A stretch of DNA of 20,159 nucleotides from Phallusia fumigata (taxonomy: Eukaryota; Chordata; Ascidiacea; Phlebobranchia; Ascidiidae), in NCBI GenBank assembly GCA_008931825.1, contig QXVZ01022925.1:1-20159 (forward strand), in the 5' to 3' direction. Shown piece by piece: positions 1 to 9,353 of this stretch. The number at the start of each line of letters is the position of its first letter. Positions within the stretch are counted from its first letter, which is position 1. Below the pieces are notes generated by a model. It saw only the letters and a list, made by a program, of their open reading frames with translations. It did no database searches and was not told the DNA's origin. Position numbers and translations under genes: made by a program.

Positions 1-1046
1 TGAGTACATTGCGTAGTTTGTTGCTTTTTTATTTGTTAAACTTGGAACCATATGAACATTTCCAGCGTACTGCTTTACATCAATTTCTTTGCCTTTTTGC
101 TCTTCGATCCCTGCTTTCACACGTTTTACTATTTGTACAATAAAATAGCGCAGATTTATATTTGGTTATGGTGTTAAGATAACAAGTCGTGACATTGTAA
201 TTAAGTAATTAGGCACTGTAGAGCTGCATTACCCGCTGCTTCCACTTCATGTTATCGATCGTATTTGAAATGAGTCCGTTCATTGTCTTTATGCTGAATG
301 TCAGTAGCAATCCTGCAGTTGTGAAAAAAAATGAAAAAATACAAAAGTACTTGCGCTACACAGTTTCAAAGACGTTGTGTTTGGCTGTTGTGCGCATGCG
401 CATGGAAGCTGCACGCAAGGATGCAAGGGAGAAAAGCATTGTCGCTTCTTCGCCAAAAGAGCTTTAAAATGAAGTGGCCGATTGGGCTGGGGCGCTCGAG
501 CCATATACAGACATAAAAAAACTGATGGCGAATCGTACTCGGAATCGTACCGGGTTTAAACTAAGGAAAAAGAAAAAAAACAGAAAGAAATACTCTTCAT
601 CAATCGATTGGGTTTGCACATGCTTTGTTGCTCTTGTTATGGGCTTTGGCAGGCCTGAATAACTCAAAACAAAAAAAGTTGCAACTATGTACAACTTTCC
701 AGGGGACGTATACTTGTTGTTGTAACTATGACTTTATTACCGACCAAATTGCCATTAAGGGCCAATTTTCTTGTCAATCCCACGCAGTGACAAGTTGGCC
801 AACCCTGACTTACATTATTTACAACTTTCATCACGTTTATTACCGTGGAAATACCGTCTCGCGTTGTTTAAAGAACAAATCTTCTAACCTTTAGATCTTT
901 GCTTCTTCCTGAGTGCCAATGTCACGGGTTCTTACAGGTCTAATAAATAGAAGAAGGAAAACCTGCCCATGTAATTTTGTCAGAAGTAATTGATTTTGGT
1001 GATTCTATACGATTAACATAGGGAGGTGCGCTGCAAGACAGCAACA
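1..1046. other. 5' flank without a convincing gene
   Basis: No frame on either strand gives an exon with good splice sites, a recognisable domain or sustained codon bias. Short open frames around 249-516 and 625-894 overlap each other in several frames and read as low-complexity sequence. The last part (about 960-1046) should be the 5' UTR and proximal promoter of the ZP gene. The ATG at 1047 follows the purine-rich context gcaaca. A tag at about 1018-1020 could serve as a trans-splice acceptor, which is common in tunicates, but this is a guess. Confidence 0.5.
391..402. promoter_or_regulatory. NRF-1-like palindrome TGCGCATGCGCA
   Basis: The 12-bp perfect palindrome tgcgcatgcgca matches the consensus of NRF-1 family factors (YGCGCAYGCGCR). 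It is unusual in AT-rich flank. It lies about 650 bp upstream of the ZP gene start, or could mark a promoter of a gene outside the window to the left. Function is inferred from the motif alone. Confidence 0.4.
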
Positions 1047-4000
1047 ATGGATTTAAAACTGCTGATTTGTGGTTTTGCAATAATTTTTCTAAACTATGTT
1101 GAGTGCTCATTTTTCGGTGGCACTGTCAAATGGAAGTTTATGACTCAGTACGAAAGTGTTTCTGAGGTAAGTTGAAATGTTTTCATGTAGTCTTTTTACA
1201 TAATAACATATTTAAACAAAACAGTTTATTTAAACAAACTCCAATTTTTCTAGAAATAGGGTTAAAGTCTATTCAGGCGAATTCCGCCCAAATTGTCCCT
1301 AATTCGAAATCAGACATTACACGCGGGGCATCTAGACTAAAACACCATAGCGGTTATTTGATGCCTCCCTGCCACGCAATGATCCGCACTCATTCTCGTA
1401 AATTGCTTTTTTAAAGTAACTGTAGGAAGCGTTTATTTTTCTGAAAATTGATATAATCACAGCACCCCATTTTACGCTATTGCTAATAGGTAACACACTT
1501 ACTTCATTGTTAATGCCTCATGGATTTCCAGCGCATACGCCACGTTTTTAGGTTATACTGCTTGTTAACACTGTTTAGTCTTTCAAGGATTGCAGTCATT
1601 AGTATTCTAAGAATGTCTTGTAATATTTGGGTACCTACGGTGCAGACGCCATATTTACAACAACTTGCAGTTTTCCCAACCAGTTATCTTCCCTTAACTA
1701 CTTTGCAATAACCTTGTTTTTACAATAACCTTGTTTTCTGCTAGGTCCAAACGACTCACAAGGTTTTTCTCGCAACCGACGATGTTTGTTCGGTTGGAGA
1801 CTGGTCGTGTAGCGATGGATGTTCTGGTGTTTTGGTTGCTGATGACGAAACTGCTGCATCTTGTGACGTCACCAGTGCCTCTGAAGGCTGGAAAATCGCT
1901 GAATACGTGGAACGATTCAATTTTACGTCGGAAACAATAAACGTTGTGCAGTCGTGAGTGAAGAGTTGATCTTTTGATGCTGAAAAAGTTTTACAAAACC
2001 ATAATTCTGTCGTCGAAAAATGATTTTCGTTTTTAATTAAAATTATATAACTGCCAGGGAACTTTTATACAGTGAATACAACGTATTGCAAACGTTTATA
2101 CAATGTCTGTTGTCTTGTGACGTTACCAGTGCCCCGAAGCTTGTGACGTCACCAGTTATCACTACATACAAGTTCTCTGGCAGTTATATTTTCATCAAGC
2201 TACTCTTCAATTTCGTATCTTATCTTCGTTTTTGTCGGGCACTGATGAAAAAAGTTCTTCTTAGATCCCCCAAATGTTGTTGGACAGAAGTCGATGGTGA
2301 GAGTCCAACTTTTGGGTTGTCGTATTCTGTGAATGTGAATCCACGCTCCGATACCGGACTCCACAATCATTCGCCACAAGCAGTGATGGATCCCCTTATC
2401 AGGTGAGGCGGTATTTCGAAACATTTAACAAAAAAGGTATTTTTAGCCACTAAACATGACCCCAGGGCAGCGATTCCCAAACTGTGTGCCACATAACACT
2501 GACAGAACTTTTCTCAAAACCAGTCTCGCCCATCACATTAAAGTTGCAACAAACATTTCCTAAATCAACTTTTGTCTTCTTAGCCTGCAAAGTGACCCTC
2601 GATAAAGAATATAGTTTGTTGGTGTGTCGCAAGATAAAAAAAGACAACACTGCAGTTGGGTAATAACTTGCCGGTGTAGCTACAGCACTTTCAACCTTAA
2701 TCCTCCATTTCTACTGTTTCATTTTCGCATTACATAACCTTTTTGGTTTACGCAGCTATTTCCGGTGAATGTAGTGCATTGTGTCTGCAAAAATATAAAC
2801 GCCAAAAAAGAAGGTTGCACATTTCTGATTTTTTAGATTACGGTCGGGCTGCGTCAAAGTTGTAGACATCCGCGTCACTGATGACGACAGCGATGACGTC
2901 AGATGCAGATTTGGAACTGATGAACTCGAGTGCGGATCCAGCAGTTGTGGAGACTACCGGTACTTTTCATTGGACGAGGTATGCTGAGTAATTACAGAAG
3001 CGTTGACAGAAATAACTCAGAAGAAACTTGCCCGCTGCATGCAACGTATAATTACTTTTTGTGGGTTTTTGTGTGGGAAAGAGCGGTATATATTGAATTT
3101 TTGGTTGTGTTTAGAGGTTTTCTGGATTAAACAACCAATCACAATACACCAGGCCCACAAGAGTCCTTATATCGAATCAGAGTCAAACTGCAGTTATCGT
3201 TAACCTGCATGAAAGTTTCATGGCAGATCCCAGCATCAAATATGGGCATGCACATTAAATTAAACCAACAATATAAGAACACAACAAAGTTGACATAACC
3301 ATTCAGCCATAAATTTGGATTACTTTTTCAATGTTTAGCGTGTTATCGATTTTCATTCAGGACAACTGTCGCCTTTTTTACAATGCTGGTGGCCCAGCCG
3401 ATGTCAGATACGGAATTCGAATAGTCGTTGAAGATTTTGCGCAAGCGACGTTACAGATTGGAAACGTCACATTTGGAGTGGATGACGTACTTAGTTACGT
3501 CACAACGCAATTTACAGTCGAAGGTTTGCTCAATGGTTTAGTGTAAAATGCAACATTATGAAGGCAATAATAATGTTGACAAATACAGATGAATTACGTT
3601 TTTATGTGCCGTCAAATTTTAATGATTAATATACAACCAAATAGTAAGCANTCGTAATCTGTTACAGTGAGTAGCATATAACACTAAAATAAACTTAACT
3701 CAACTCAACTCAATATACAGGAAGACCTACTTGAGCTAAGGTACGAAAATTCGATTCGGATGTGGGTAAATGCCGATGGAGAAGAAGGTTCTGGTTCCAT
3801 CACTCGAGGTCAATGGTACAATGTCGCTATAAGATGTTCATATTCGAAACACGGATCAGTGAACGGGACATTTACTCCGGTAGAACAAGAAGTGAATCTG
3901 CTTTCAGTGCCAGGCCTTGGAACATTCAGCTTTTACTTTAATTTCTTCAGCGACATTTCGTTTACGGTAAGTTGTTTTTTAGTTCCTAGCCGATTCAGAC

Positions 4001-6991
4001 CAGCAAACAAATTTTGTTCAGAATGTTTTCTCCAAATTGATAAACTTGATTTACAACCCTAAAATTGACAGCTATTATTACAGTTTTCTTAAATATTTTT
4101 TTATTTAACGGTTAAGTTGAAACATTTATATGACAAAAATGCGTTTTTTAGCTTGTCTTTACCAAATAAACCTGTCCGAACGTCACAAACGCTTTTTTCA
4201 GTACGCTTATTCGCCGATTGAATATCCTATCTCCTACGTGTTAAATTCCGACATCTACTTTGGCATCGAAGCAAGAGGAGGGTCAAACTTGGATCTGTTT
4301 ACTGAAACTTGTTCAGCCAAGCCAGTAACTGGAACCGACGAAACGTATGAGATGATCAAAAACGGGTAAAGGACTGTTTGGATCAATGCTATTGCAAACA
4401 TTTAGGCGTTTTAGACTGCAAGTTTAAATCCAAGACTTTGAAGTTGTTTTTTGACTACCATATTTGGTATTTGTGCCATTTGTCAAAATTGGAATGCTAC
4501 AGTTCGAAATAAATGTACTGATGTGTAACAAACCATTCCCTCCAAGAAAAATTTCAGGGCAATACAAACCTATTTGGGTCCCCGATATTGCAAATTATTA
4601 TGAAACAAATTAGCCCAACTTTAACTAGGCATATATATACGCAAACACTTATTTAAAACAGTCCTTAAGTCATGGGTCCCTCTGTGAGTCTCGGGCTCCA
4701 AAACAAATGTACCTGCTGGACCCTCTCATAAGCACTGGTAATAACATTGTAGTTTAACGGACAAAAAAGGAACATAGGACAGTATAGTTAAATACAGTAC
4801 AGTTAAAAGTATAAAAGCTTTTGTTGTACTGAGTGCACCGATCGTAACCTATTTAATATTCTTGACTTCTAAACGTTGTTGAAGTGGCGGAAGTGATCCA
4901 AAGAAAAACAGGCATATTAATTTTTGATTTATCTGCGCTGTAACGCCCAATCGACAGACTTAATTAAAGGCGCTTTCGCGTGGCTTGCAATGCTAAGACT
5001 GCTAGTTACACTGCTGACGTCATTTTACCGTCATCCATAATTTGGATTCATAGTTTACCATCTTTTACATTCAGTTTTTTGCAAAACATAAAGCCCTCAT
5101 TTTAAAAAGACATAAACTGATTACGCGAGTTCCCGTGGTTTCTAGTTTTGTTTTGTTTTGTTTTGATTATAAAACACGTTTGTATCGACGCAAATGCTGG
5201 GCTGTTTATATCTGATGGTGATCTTAAGAGAATGTCTCGTATAAACTTGTATCTGTCTGACAATTTCTACAACCTCATAAACAAATCCCACTAATGGATT
5301 TTCTTTAGGAAGGCTACGAGCTGCCCAGTTCTTATTTACTGATTATGTCAGATCGCTGCAATACCGATAATGAATTTCCTTTTTTGTGTATCGTAGTTTA
5401 TTTTTACTTTTGTGCTCAGTTGTTTGGAAGATGACACGATGCGGAATTATGACGTTGACGAACAACCACTGGAGAATCGGTTCAGTATAAAAGCTTTCCG
5501 ATTTCGCGACGGACTTTCGAATATTACAGCTAACACCAATGTTTTCATCGAGGTACGGAATCTAAACGTTTGTTGTGAATGTGACCTTTACCATACGATG
5601 AACATTATTCAGTATTTTGTTAATATGCCTGCACAAAAAGCCTAGTAGCAAACATTGGTAAGCATTAGGTCCGGGCTTTAAAGGAAATTTCTGTCTGGTA
5701 TTATAAAAAATAAACACCTAGAGTTAACTATAGGTGGATAAACAATGTTCTTTTGTGTAGTGCACTGTTCGTCTTTGTGTGGCGTCCGACAACACAACGA
5801 GATGTTTCCAGGGCTGCCTGACTTCCGCTGAAGGAAGAAAAAAGCGCCACTTGAATGAGAAAATGTGGAACAGTGAACAAAACCCTCTGGAGGTCTCGCA
5901 CATGCGGTGAGATAGTTTCATGTACTCCACCCAATTCGAATTTCATCTGTTGCAAATCCAGTTGGAAGGTCCCCATATCGTTCGTAAACTTTAACACGCA
6001 ACAGGGCTTTAAGATACGATGTCACTATTGCGTCACAATTTGTTTTTTCTCTCGCCTGTGCACGGTTTTAGGGTGTAATTTGGCACTAATAATATTAACC
6101 ACATACAAGCACTCTATTTTAATTAGGCAGGGTCTTAACTTTTAAAAATGTCACCAACCCAAATAAGCTAAAAAACACCTTGTTATTGGAAATCAGTAAC
6201 AGAGCAGTAACATCCAAAGAGCTAACCTTTGAAACGTGGTTAAGATAAGGTAGCCTATATATTTTAGGAACCAGACTATGAGGAAAATTAAAAGTACTTT
6301 ACATTACTTATATTTTGATTTGCAGAAGCAAACGTCAACAAGATGTTCGAGAGAGTGATTCCCACCCTGTAGGAGGGAACAACGCAATCCGTATACAAGT
6401 GATCATTTCAAGTAACCCTTTTTCAGTTCAAAGTTCAAAAGTTTATTGTGGACAGATTGCAAAACGAAACACGAGCAGTTTAAATTCATGATCCTTCTGT
6501 CACAGGGTCCTTAAGCCTAATGGATCAAGTCAAACAACATTCACATTTAATTTCATTAGAGAACTTTAATGTCATTTTCAGTGCAATTCTAAACTTTAAA
6601 TTGGGTGGGTAAGAGAGAAGTCAATTACCGGGCAAAATTACCTTTCCAAATTTTAAACATAGCCTTTTTGGTAAAAATGAACAAGGGGTGTCTTTCTAAT
6701 ATGCTTTGCAACCTTTACTTTTTTGCAGACGAAACAGTGGTGATTGAAAAAGATACACCAGGCGACGATGGAACTCAGCAGACTCTTATTATCATTGCAG
6801 CAGCTGCTGGGTCGTTGATAGTTGTGTTGTTAGCTCTCACACTGGTGTACGTTTGTTACCAGGCTAAGAAACGGAAGCAAATGTTTGGTGCAATTAGGCC
6901 GTTTAACCATCCGGTAACGTCTCCTGACGGTCAATGGGCCGTCAAAGTGCCACCTCCTTACTTTGAAGATGACGGAACCAAACGACAGTAG
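1047..6991 (+). CDS. Single-pass ZP-domain membrane protein, 11 exons, 601 aa
   Basis: Exons: 1047-1166, 1745-1953, 2265-2402, 2837-2978, 3361-3523, 3725-3966, 4202-4365, 5420-5552, 5761-5906, 6326-6411, 6729-6991; all introns GT-AG, every phase matches, 1,806 nt. Residues 1-20 are a signal peptide. Residues 22-257 form a Cys-rich domain (FFGGTVKW, SPKCCW at 111-116, RSDTG at 137-141, DDVRCR at 175-180, SLDEDNC at 200-206), a pattern I recall from uncharacterised invertebrate surface proteins. A ZP module follows: YENSI (264-268), GSITR (281-285), IRCSY (293-297), then ZP-C cysteines C375, C394, C438, C443, C452, C456 with RFSIKAFRF (413-421). Furin-like sites RKKR (463-466) and RSKR (486-489), hydrophobic patch 506-514, transmembrane helix about 534-558 and a 40-residue tail complete it. 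N-glycosylation sequons include NGT 304, NIT 427 and NTT 448. The first half of ZP-N is missing. An alternative exon 5/6 junction (3540/3721) also keeps frame. Likely role: polymerising extracellular coat or apical matrix protein. Confidence 0.93.
2046..2188. mobile_element. 143-bp MITE in ZP intron 2
   Basis: Terminal inverted repeats of 30 bp (2046-2075 and 2159-2188) match at 26 of 30 positions; each starts TATAACTGCCAG when read inward. A similar right-hand terminus occurs twice more in the window (18418-18447 and 18583-18612), so this is a repeat family. The interior holds a 21-bp near copy (2113-2133) and a 16-bp copy (2140-2155) of a piece of exon 2 of the host gene (1859-1879). No transposase is present, so it would be non-autonomous. 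Confidence 0.75.
2468..2660. mobile_element. Probable hAT-type MITE remnant in ZP intron 3
   Basis: The segment begins CAGCGATTCCCAAACTG, typical of non-autonomous hAT element termini, and ends near a weak inverted match (cagttggg, 2653-2660). No clear 8-bp target duplication was found, so the boundaries are approximate. Confidence 0.3.
5146..5165 (+). repeat. (TTTTG)4 microsatellite in ZP intron 7
   Basis: Four perfect tandem copies of TTTTG lie in the 1,054-bp intron between exons 7 and 8. The rest of that intron (4366-5419) shows no exon or recognisable element. Confidence 0.85.
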
Positions 6992-7154
6992 GTTAACGTT
7001 CCGGTCAAGGGGAAGTTTAAATTGCTGTGTAGCCTATGGTTTTGTCGTAGGCTATGTCTGTACAAATTTGCCTATGTGGTTTTCAAATGGAAAAATATTA
7101 GATGCGTGTATATATTTGATTTTCCACTTTATAGTCAGATCTTGGGGTAAAAGT

Positions 7155-7160
7155 AATAAA
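7155..7160 (+). terminator. Poly(A) signal AATAAA of the ZP gene
   Basis: A canonical AATAAA lies 164 bases after the TAG stop of the ZP gene (6989-6991) and is followed by a GT/T-rich stretch (ctgtactgttgttttg). This gives a short 3' UTR and sets the likely end of the transcript near 7180. Confidence 0.7.
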
Positions 7161-7245
7161 CTGCATGCTGTACTGTTGTTTTGATAATTTAAAACAATTA
7201 TTAAATACTTAAAATCATAGTACATCGGGCCTGCAAGAGGCGTTG

Positions 7246-7340
7246 TACCGTATCACAGTCGGCCTTTCAAGCATTTCCAGTCAGCAAGACGTGGCTAGAA
7301 AAATCTCGCTTGCGGTGGGATTCGAACCCACGACAAGGAC
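7246..7340 (-). mobile_element. tRNA-like / SINE remnant with B box
   Basis: Read on the minus strand, GTGGGTTCGAATCCCAC (about 7315-7331) is a perfect tRNA T-arm with internal B box. I could not fold a complete cloverleaf: a matching 5' acceptor strand and D-arm are absent. A tRNA-derived SINE head or decayed tRNA pseudogene is more likely than a working tRNA gene. Confidence 0.4.
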
Positions 7341-7344
7341 CTAA

Positions 7345-8682
7345 ATGTCAATTTTCTGTCGCGACAGTAAACATGAAAAGTATCATAAAGTTGATAATTT
7401 TGTTACCATGTTTCTTTCGGCAATTATCAAAAAACCGGAAATTGCAGGTACTACGAGACACTAATACGATTTTGCGTGGATCATGAAAAGGTTTTATAGT
7501 GCTATTATTTCTCACAATAAATTGTACTTACTATATACTAGGTGGTTTATGATAAAGTGAGAGTTTGTTTACAATTAGCGAAACGTAAAGCTTTTAGTGA
7601 ACGTACAATTTGTTTCCTTTACAAGTCTTTTAAATCTTTTTTACGAATCAAAGTTACTTGTCCAAAGCAAAGGGCAGAACTGGACCTTCAAGTCTTGATG
7701 GGCTTCGGACATCTTACTAAAATACAAATGTACAAAAGATACTGAAAATCCAACATTATCTAGCTTACTGTCACGCAAACTCTTTGCGGAACTTTTATTT
7801 TAGCGTTGAACTCTGACTTAGAAACAGATGAGCACACACCACTTTCCAATGCACATCAAAACAGTGAGGCAGCATTACGACATTGCACAGACACAAAACA
7901 AACACAGATTAATATTAACGCAGGTAAGCGTACACAAACAAGGAAAACACAACAACAGTTTTACACTCGTATGTACCTGGTGTTATTAGCAAAATGATAA
8001 TCTCGGCATTACCACCTGAGAAATGTTATCGACATAAGAAAATGTCGAAACGTCGAAATGTTATACACCACCGGCCTAAGTTTATTCTGAGCAGTGTCTC
8101 TCTTTTTATGAGAAACTATCATTTAAAAATAATGGGTGAAAATAAACTATTTTAGGATTTTTCACAAGCTAAATAAAAAGACAAGAACATTGTAAACACC
8201 AATGGGAACGAAATTGTAAGTGGAAAATTTGTACGGTCCTTTCATATCTTGGTTCTGGAACGCGGCTTGGGAAAGGTTGCGGACCCCTGTTCTAGAGGCT
8301 TAAATTCCGTGGATGGACGATGTTTACAGCAACATATAAGTTGATTAGTAATCCCCGTTGGTTAAAAGCCACAAAATACGATTGTGTTAGACATGAAAAT
8401 TAACAGTGTAGGATGAGCCCGAAAAAGTACCATAAGCTTGTACGATCGTAGTATACTTTCTTGTCTTGTAGCTTTGTTTAAATGCCAGAATCAGACAACA
8501 CAATCCTTTACGCCACTTCAGATCAATACAACGTTCACATTTCATATGAAGTCTTTTATATGGTTGATTGTACCAAGCTCGCCCTACTGAAACTTGAAAT
8601 ATTTGGACTCGAGTCAGAGTTAAAATACGCGCTGTCTTTTGTCAATTTTTTCCCGACAAACATGGCAGTGTTTGAGCTTTAG
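7345..8682 (+). CDS. Candidate small gene or alternative ZP 3' exons
   Basis: I do not recognise this product. Three candidate exons join in frame: 7345-7447 (ATG start, ends GCAG before gtacta), 7804-7923 (acceptor ttttattttag, donor gtaagc) and 8489-8682 (acceptor atgccag, stop TAG). Together they would encode 138 residues. The middle exon gives a polar, acidic stretch (LNSDLETDEHTPLSN). The last contains two tyrosine motifs, TILYATS and ISYEVF, resembling SH2-binding sites of receptor tails, and ends in a hydrophobic region. The middle exon is the best supported (splice sites, single open frame). Exon 10 of the ZP gene also ends in the phase needed to splice into it, so these could be alternative 3' exons that skip the transmembrane exon. 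No signal peptide or known domain is visible. The first exon is the weakest. Confidence 0.35.
7924..8488. other. Noncoding stretch with a hAT-type right terminus
   Basis: No exon is seen. Around 8255-8295 the sequence ggttgcggacccctgttct resembles the right end of non-autonomous hAT elements. A related left-end motif occurs at 12289. Confidence 0.35.
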
Positions 8683-9353
8683 CGAACACTTGTTACAGCT
8701 TCTGTGGCCACATGGGATAAATACGGTGTCGGATTGGACTTCCATGCATATCTGACAATCCTTTTCTTCTTGCAGTTTGATAAGCTGCGAAACGATAAAT
8801 TTGATTCGACCTGTTTTTTTGCCATAAATACACAGTAAGGAAGTAATTAAAATAAGTAATATCTGGCCCTCTAACAGACAACATGATCATCGACGTTTGC
8901 TGCTTTTTTCTGATAAAACTTTAGGTATGGAAACAAGTGTCTTAGAAACTAGATCAGTCCAATCAAGACATAAGATGATACATTTCGGCTGACCACTACA
9001 TCGTCACTTCCTTATTCAAATAGAAAATTAAGGGTTTTCTTTAATTTTACAACTAACAAACCACACGACTCAGCATACGGAATTAAACCTAATGGTTCTC
9101 AACCAACTAGGGAAAATTTTGTTTAAAAAATCAATTTGTCATATTAAATAACAGAGTCTAGAAAGTTTACCATTCGCAAAAGCTCTCTTCTTAATATACT
9201 AATACAAACATACTATTTACGTAATTACAGGTAGGTAGATATTAACTTCGGATATCGGGTAAAGGGGTCAATGGAGTAAAACGAATAGGAATCTCTGCTA
9301 ACTGGTGAGCTGTTAACATTTAAAAATTACAAGAATTTAGTGACTACGTTGGT
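8683..9353. other. Region between the convergent genes
   Basis: Contains dispersed repeat copy 1 and presumably the 3' UTR of the minus-strand ligase gene, whose stop codon is at 9354-9356. No canonical AATAAA is obvious on the minus strand close to the stop; attaaa near 9041 is a weak candidate. No other gene is seen. Confidence 0.5.
8861..9030. repeat. Dispersed repeat, copy 1
   Basis: Two blocks are shared with 15841-15949 in the same order and orientation. The 35-bp block at 8861-8895 matches 15841-15875 at 31 positions and contains ctaacagacaacat. A second block near 9004-9030 shares ttccttat.caaatagaaaatta. Copy 1 has extra sequence between the blocks. The family is unidentified. Confidence 0.65.

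Noticed and set aside
2086-2406. 106-codon + strand ORF across ZP intron 2 and exon 3
   Set aside because: It begins inside the MITE and reads exon 3 in a different frame; the real exon 3 is 2265-2402.
7246-7340. Possible functional tRNA gene (minus strand)
   Set aside because: Only the T-arm is intact; no D-arm or acceptor stem could be paired.
7542-7745. AT-rich + strand open frame preceded by an acceptor-like actag
   Set aside because: Lys/Phe-rich composition typical of intron sequence, no good donor with matching phase, no recognisable domain.
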